A program made the position numbers and the translations under genes. 15,714 nt of DNA from Pseudomonadota bacterium (GTDB taxonomy: Bacteria > Desulfobacterota > Desulfovibrionia > Desulfovibrionales > Desulfovibrionaceae). Numbering within the stretch: the stretch's first letter is position 1; every line of letters starts with the position of its first letter. The DNA is taken from NCBI GenBank assembly GCA_023450535.1, contig JAEXGX010000292.1, positions 1 to 15,714 on the forward strand. Direction: 5' to 3'. Positions 13,444-15,714 of the stretch are shown in pieces. A model generated the notes under the pieces. The model was not told the DNA's origin and searched no databases. It saw only the letters and a program-made list of their open reading frames with translations.

Positions 13444-15714
13444 CTAGCGCTTCATGTTGATTACAGTGTCCAACATGGTGTCCGTGGTGGTGATTACCTT
13501 GCTGTTGGACTGGAAGCCGCGCTGAGTGGTGATCATCTGCACGAATTCCGTGGACATGTCGACGTTGGACTGTTCCAGAGCGTAGCTTTCGATCTTGCCG
13601 AGGCCCGCCACGCCTGCCGCGCCGGATTTCGGTTCACCCGATGCGCGGGTTTCGCTGAACAGGTTGTTGCCTTCGCGGCGCAGTCCCTGCTGGCAGGTGA
13701 AGTCGTACAGGCAGACCTGGGCCAGGGGCAGGGTCACGCCGTTGGAGTACACGCCGTAGAGCACGCCGTCCGAGTCAACGCTGTAGCTGGAAAGGTCGCC
13801 GTAGCCGTAGCCATCCTGTGCCTGATTGGAAGTGAAGGAACTGTTCAGGCTGGTGCAGGAGGAGGATTCCAGCACAATAGGCTTGCTGAATTCCGCCACA
13901 TAATTGGCATTGGCCGGAGTGGCTGCAACCATGACCGTGGTGTCTTTCGGGGTCATGGTCGCGAGTTTTTCCCCGACAAGTTCGTACATGGTTTTGTTGT
14001 TGGTGCCTTTCACGGTTTTCCAGTCAATCCCGGGCCCGCCCAGCGCATCCAGTTCGGCCTGCACGTCGGCCGGAATGGCTGTTCCGTCGGCATAGGCAAA
14101 GGTGCGGGTCGCGACATTGTAGACTACACTCTGAGGCGGCAGCGGCGTGGCGACGGTGGTTGTGGCCGGAGTGCCGACAGTTTTAGTGATGCCGGTTGGC
14201 GCTTGGGGGTTGCCGTCGGCATCGGTGTAGGTCAGGTTGCCGGCGCCGTCAAAGGTCAGCCCGGTAATGGTCTTGCCCGCAGCGTCCTTTGCTGTTGTTG
14301 TGGTGACGCCGCTTGTAGTAGATGCAGTTACCGTGGCGACGGTATCGCCCGTTGCATTAGTATAGGTCGTGACCGTGGTTGTCGTGGCGACGTCATAGGT
14401 TCCCATATTTCCCTTGGCAATAGTGACGCCGCCGTACATGGACTGAATGGCGTTGAGGGCCGCCGCTTCTTCTGCGGCACTGGGAGTGTCGGGGTAGGGA
14501 TAGGTTACGCCGCTGAACTTCCACTGGTAATGGTTGGGATCATCCCACGCGGCCTTGGGATCATAATCGGGGTTGACTTCATAGTATTCGGGGGATTTAC
14601 CCGCGCTGTTCTTCGCATAGGGCGTAACAGCCAGAGAACCGAGGGAATTGGTGTTTTCCCACGGCATGTCGAAATTGCCGACCTTGACGCCGAAATTCAG
14701 TTCGATGCCGTAACGCTCGCCCTTGGTGGAACCGGAGGTCTGGGCGTCGAGTACGCCGGAGAAGTTGGCCACCAGAATGGGGTAGCCGTTGCTGGAAATT
14801 TCCGCCGGGTACCAGTTGTTGAGATCGGTGGGATCGAGGTTGACCACCTGCAGTGTGTTCAGCGGATTGGTGGGATCCGGTACATCCTGAAAGCTGGTAG
14901 GATTCGTGTCCGGACTTTGAGAGCCGCCCCAGGTGTAGCAGCTTTGGTTGGTCATGCGCCCGGCGGCGTCAAAGGTGATGGTGCCGGTGGCAAGCAGGCC
15001 GCCCTTTTCCGTTTCGTTGACGTTACGTAGCGCTCCCGTGCCGCCGTTTGCCGTGGCGTCCCAGAACTGGCGCTGGTCTTCGGCGGGGTCCATGGTGACG
15101 ATGTATTCCCACATGGAGTTGTTGCCCAGCCCTTCCACGTCGTCCTTGTCCACCTTGTCGTAGTAGATGGAGACGGTATGCTTGCTGCCCGCCTCGTCGT
15201 ACACGGTGAGGGTGGTACTGGAAGCGTAGGAGCTGGAGGCGATGTACGGCGTGTTGTCGCTGCTCTGCGGCTGCTTGCCGTTCCATACTTCGGTCAGGGA
15301 CGCGAAGGGGTTGGTGTTGGAGCGGGCATGATCCGACGCGGAAGAGGGAAGGTTGACCTTGAAGGTCATCTTCGTGGTCTGCTGCGGGAAGACCGTCCAG
15401 GTATCCAGCTTGATGTCGGTGGGCGTGCCGGAACCGATGATGTCCGAGGTATCCTGCGAGGTCACGGAGGCGGGGCTCAGGCCGCCGGAAGAACGGGAGA
15501 TGCCACCGGTGTTGTCCACCATCCAGCCCTGCAGGGCGTAACCGTTGGGGTCAACCAGATACCCTTCATTGTTGAAGGAAAAGTTGCCCGCGCGGGTGTA
15601 GAAGCCCTGATCCTTGCCGATCTTGTTGACCTTGAAGAAGCCGGAGCCGGAAATGGCGAGGTCCGTGGCGTTGGTGGTGGTTTCAAAGGACCCCTGGGCG
15701 AAGTTGCCCATGAT
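13444..15714 (-). CDS. flgE: Flagellar hook protein FlgE, 5' end outside the window
   Basis: This is the subunit of the extracellular flagellar hook, exported by the flagellar type III apparatus. 756 residues are visible; the normal N-terminal helix (the start-Ser/Leu...NNIAN segment) is missing because the gene runs off the right edge, so the Met at 15711 is internal. The visible part begins in the conserved FAQGSFETTTNATDLAISGSG region (4-24), followed by a FlgE D2-like domain (about 130-255), a large variable region, and the conserved C-terminal rod/hook segment SNVDMSTEFVQMITTQRGFQSN (715-736). The protein is long for FlgE (about 400 residues in enterobacteria). Residues about 441-525 form a Thr-rich stretch. 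Four cysteines are present (258, 619, 667, 673), unusual for a hook protein. FlgD-type genes would be expected further right. Confidence 0.95.
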   Translation of the reverse strand: MMGNFAQGSFETTTNATDLAISGSGFFKVNKIGKDQGFYTRAGNFSFNNEGYLVDPNGYALQGWMVDNTGGISRSSGGLSPASVTSQDTSDIIGSGTPTDIKLDTWTVFPQQTTKMTFKVNLPSSASDHARSNTNPFASLTEVWNGKQPQSSDNTPYIASSSYASSTTLTVYDEAGSKHTVSIYYDKVDKDDVEGLGNNSMWEYIVTMDPAEDQRQFWDATANGGTGALRNVNETEKGGLLATGTITFDAAGRMTNQSCYTWGGSQSPDTNPTSFQDVPDPTNPLNTLQVVNLDPTDLNNWYPAEISSNGYPILVANFSGVLDAQTSGSTKGERYGIELNFGVKVGNFDMPWENTNSLGSLAVTPYAKNSAGKSPEYYEVNPDYDPKAAWDDPNHYQWKFSGVTYPYPDTPSAAEEAAALNAIQSMYGGVTIAKGNMGTYDVATTTTVTTYTNATGDTVATVTASTTSGVTTTTAKDAAGKTITGLTFDGAGNLTYTDADGNPQAPTGITKTVGTPATTTVATPLPPQSVVYNVATRTFAYADGTAIPADVQAELDALGGPGIDWKTVKGTNNKTMYELVGEKLATMTPKDTTVMVAATPANANYVAEFSKPIVLESSSCTSLNSSFTSNQAQDGYGYGDLSSYSVDSDGVLYGVYSNGVTLPLAQVCLYDFTCQQGLRREGNNLFSETRASGEPKSGAAGVAGLGKIESYALEQSNVDMSTEFVQMITTQRGFQSNSKVITTTDTMLDTVINMKR

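Noticed and set aside
13291..15030. A 579-codon open frame on the + strand across flgE
   Set aside because: It is antisense to flgE, which has unmistakable conserved protein motifs. The reading is low in family-like sequence and arises from GC-rich codon bias.

Overview
The window is GC-rich and tightly packed. It carries a TRAP transporter, an adenylylsulfate-reductase-like flavoprotein/ferredoxin pair, a sigma-54 activator and a flagellar hook gene, separated by GC-rich hairpin-dense spacers. This mix best fits an anaerobic deltaproteobacterium of the Desulfovibrionaceae (Desulfovibrio/Bilophila type). That placement is inferred from gene content and style; there is no rRNA or other marker in the window.

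Left block, 102-5154, + strand: a signal-peptide TRAP solute receptor (dctP), a fused small-plus-large TRAP permease (dctQM), an 82-residue two-cluster ferredoxin, and an FAD flavoprotein of the fumarate reductase/AprA superfamily. Gaps are 86, 25 and 1 bp, so this looks like one operon that imports a small organic anion and oxidises or reduces it in the cytoplasm. The receptor lacks the usual ligand-binding arginine and the flavoprotein lacks the histidine motifs of fumarate reductase, so the substrate is probably not a standard dicarboxylate.

Middle, 5155-8714, + strand: a 320-bp non-coding spacer full of inverted repeats, then a 1079-residue one-component sigma-54 activator (N-terminal helix-turn-helix-like segment, TPR-like helices, GAF-like domain, AAA+ domain, Fis-type HTH). 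It is the obvious candidate regulator of the left block, the right block, or both.

Right block, 9082-13319, + strand: after a second hairpin-dense spacer (8715-9081, with a duplicated 23-bp hairpin and one terminator-like stem) come an EamA/DMT exporter, a MATE exporter and an exported YtcJ-type amidohydrolase. Gaps are 24 and 11 bp, so this is a second probable operon.

Right edge, 13444-15714, - strand: flgE, the flagellar hook protein, converges on the amidohydrolase and runs off the window at its 5' end. A 21-bp-arm inverted repeat lies between the convergent genes. I saw no tRNA, rRNA, CRISPR array, insertion sequence or integrase.
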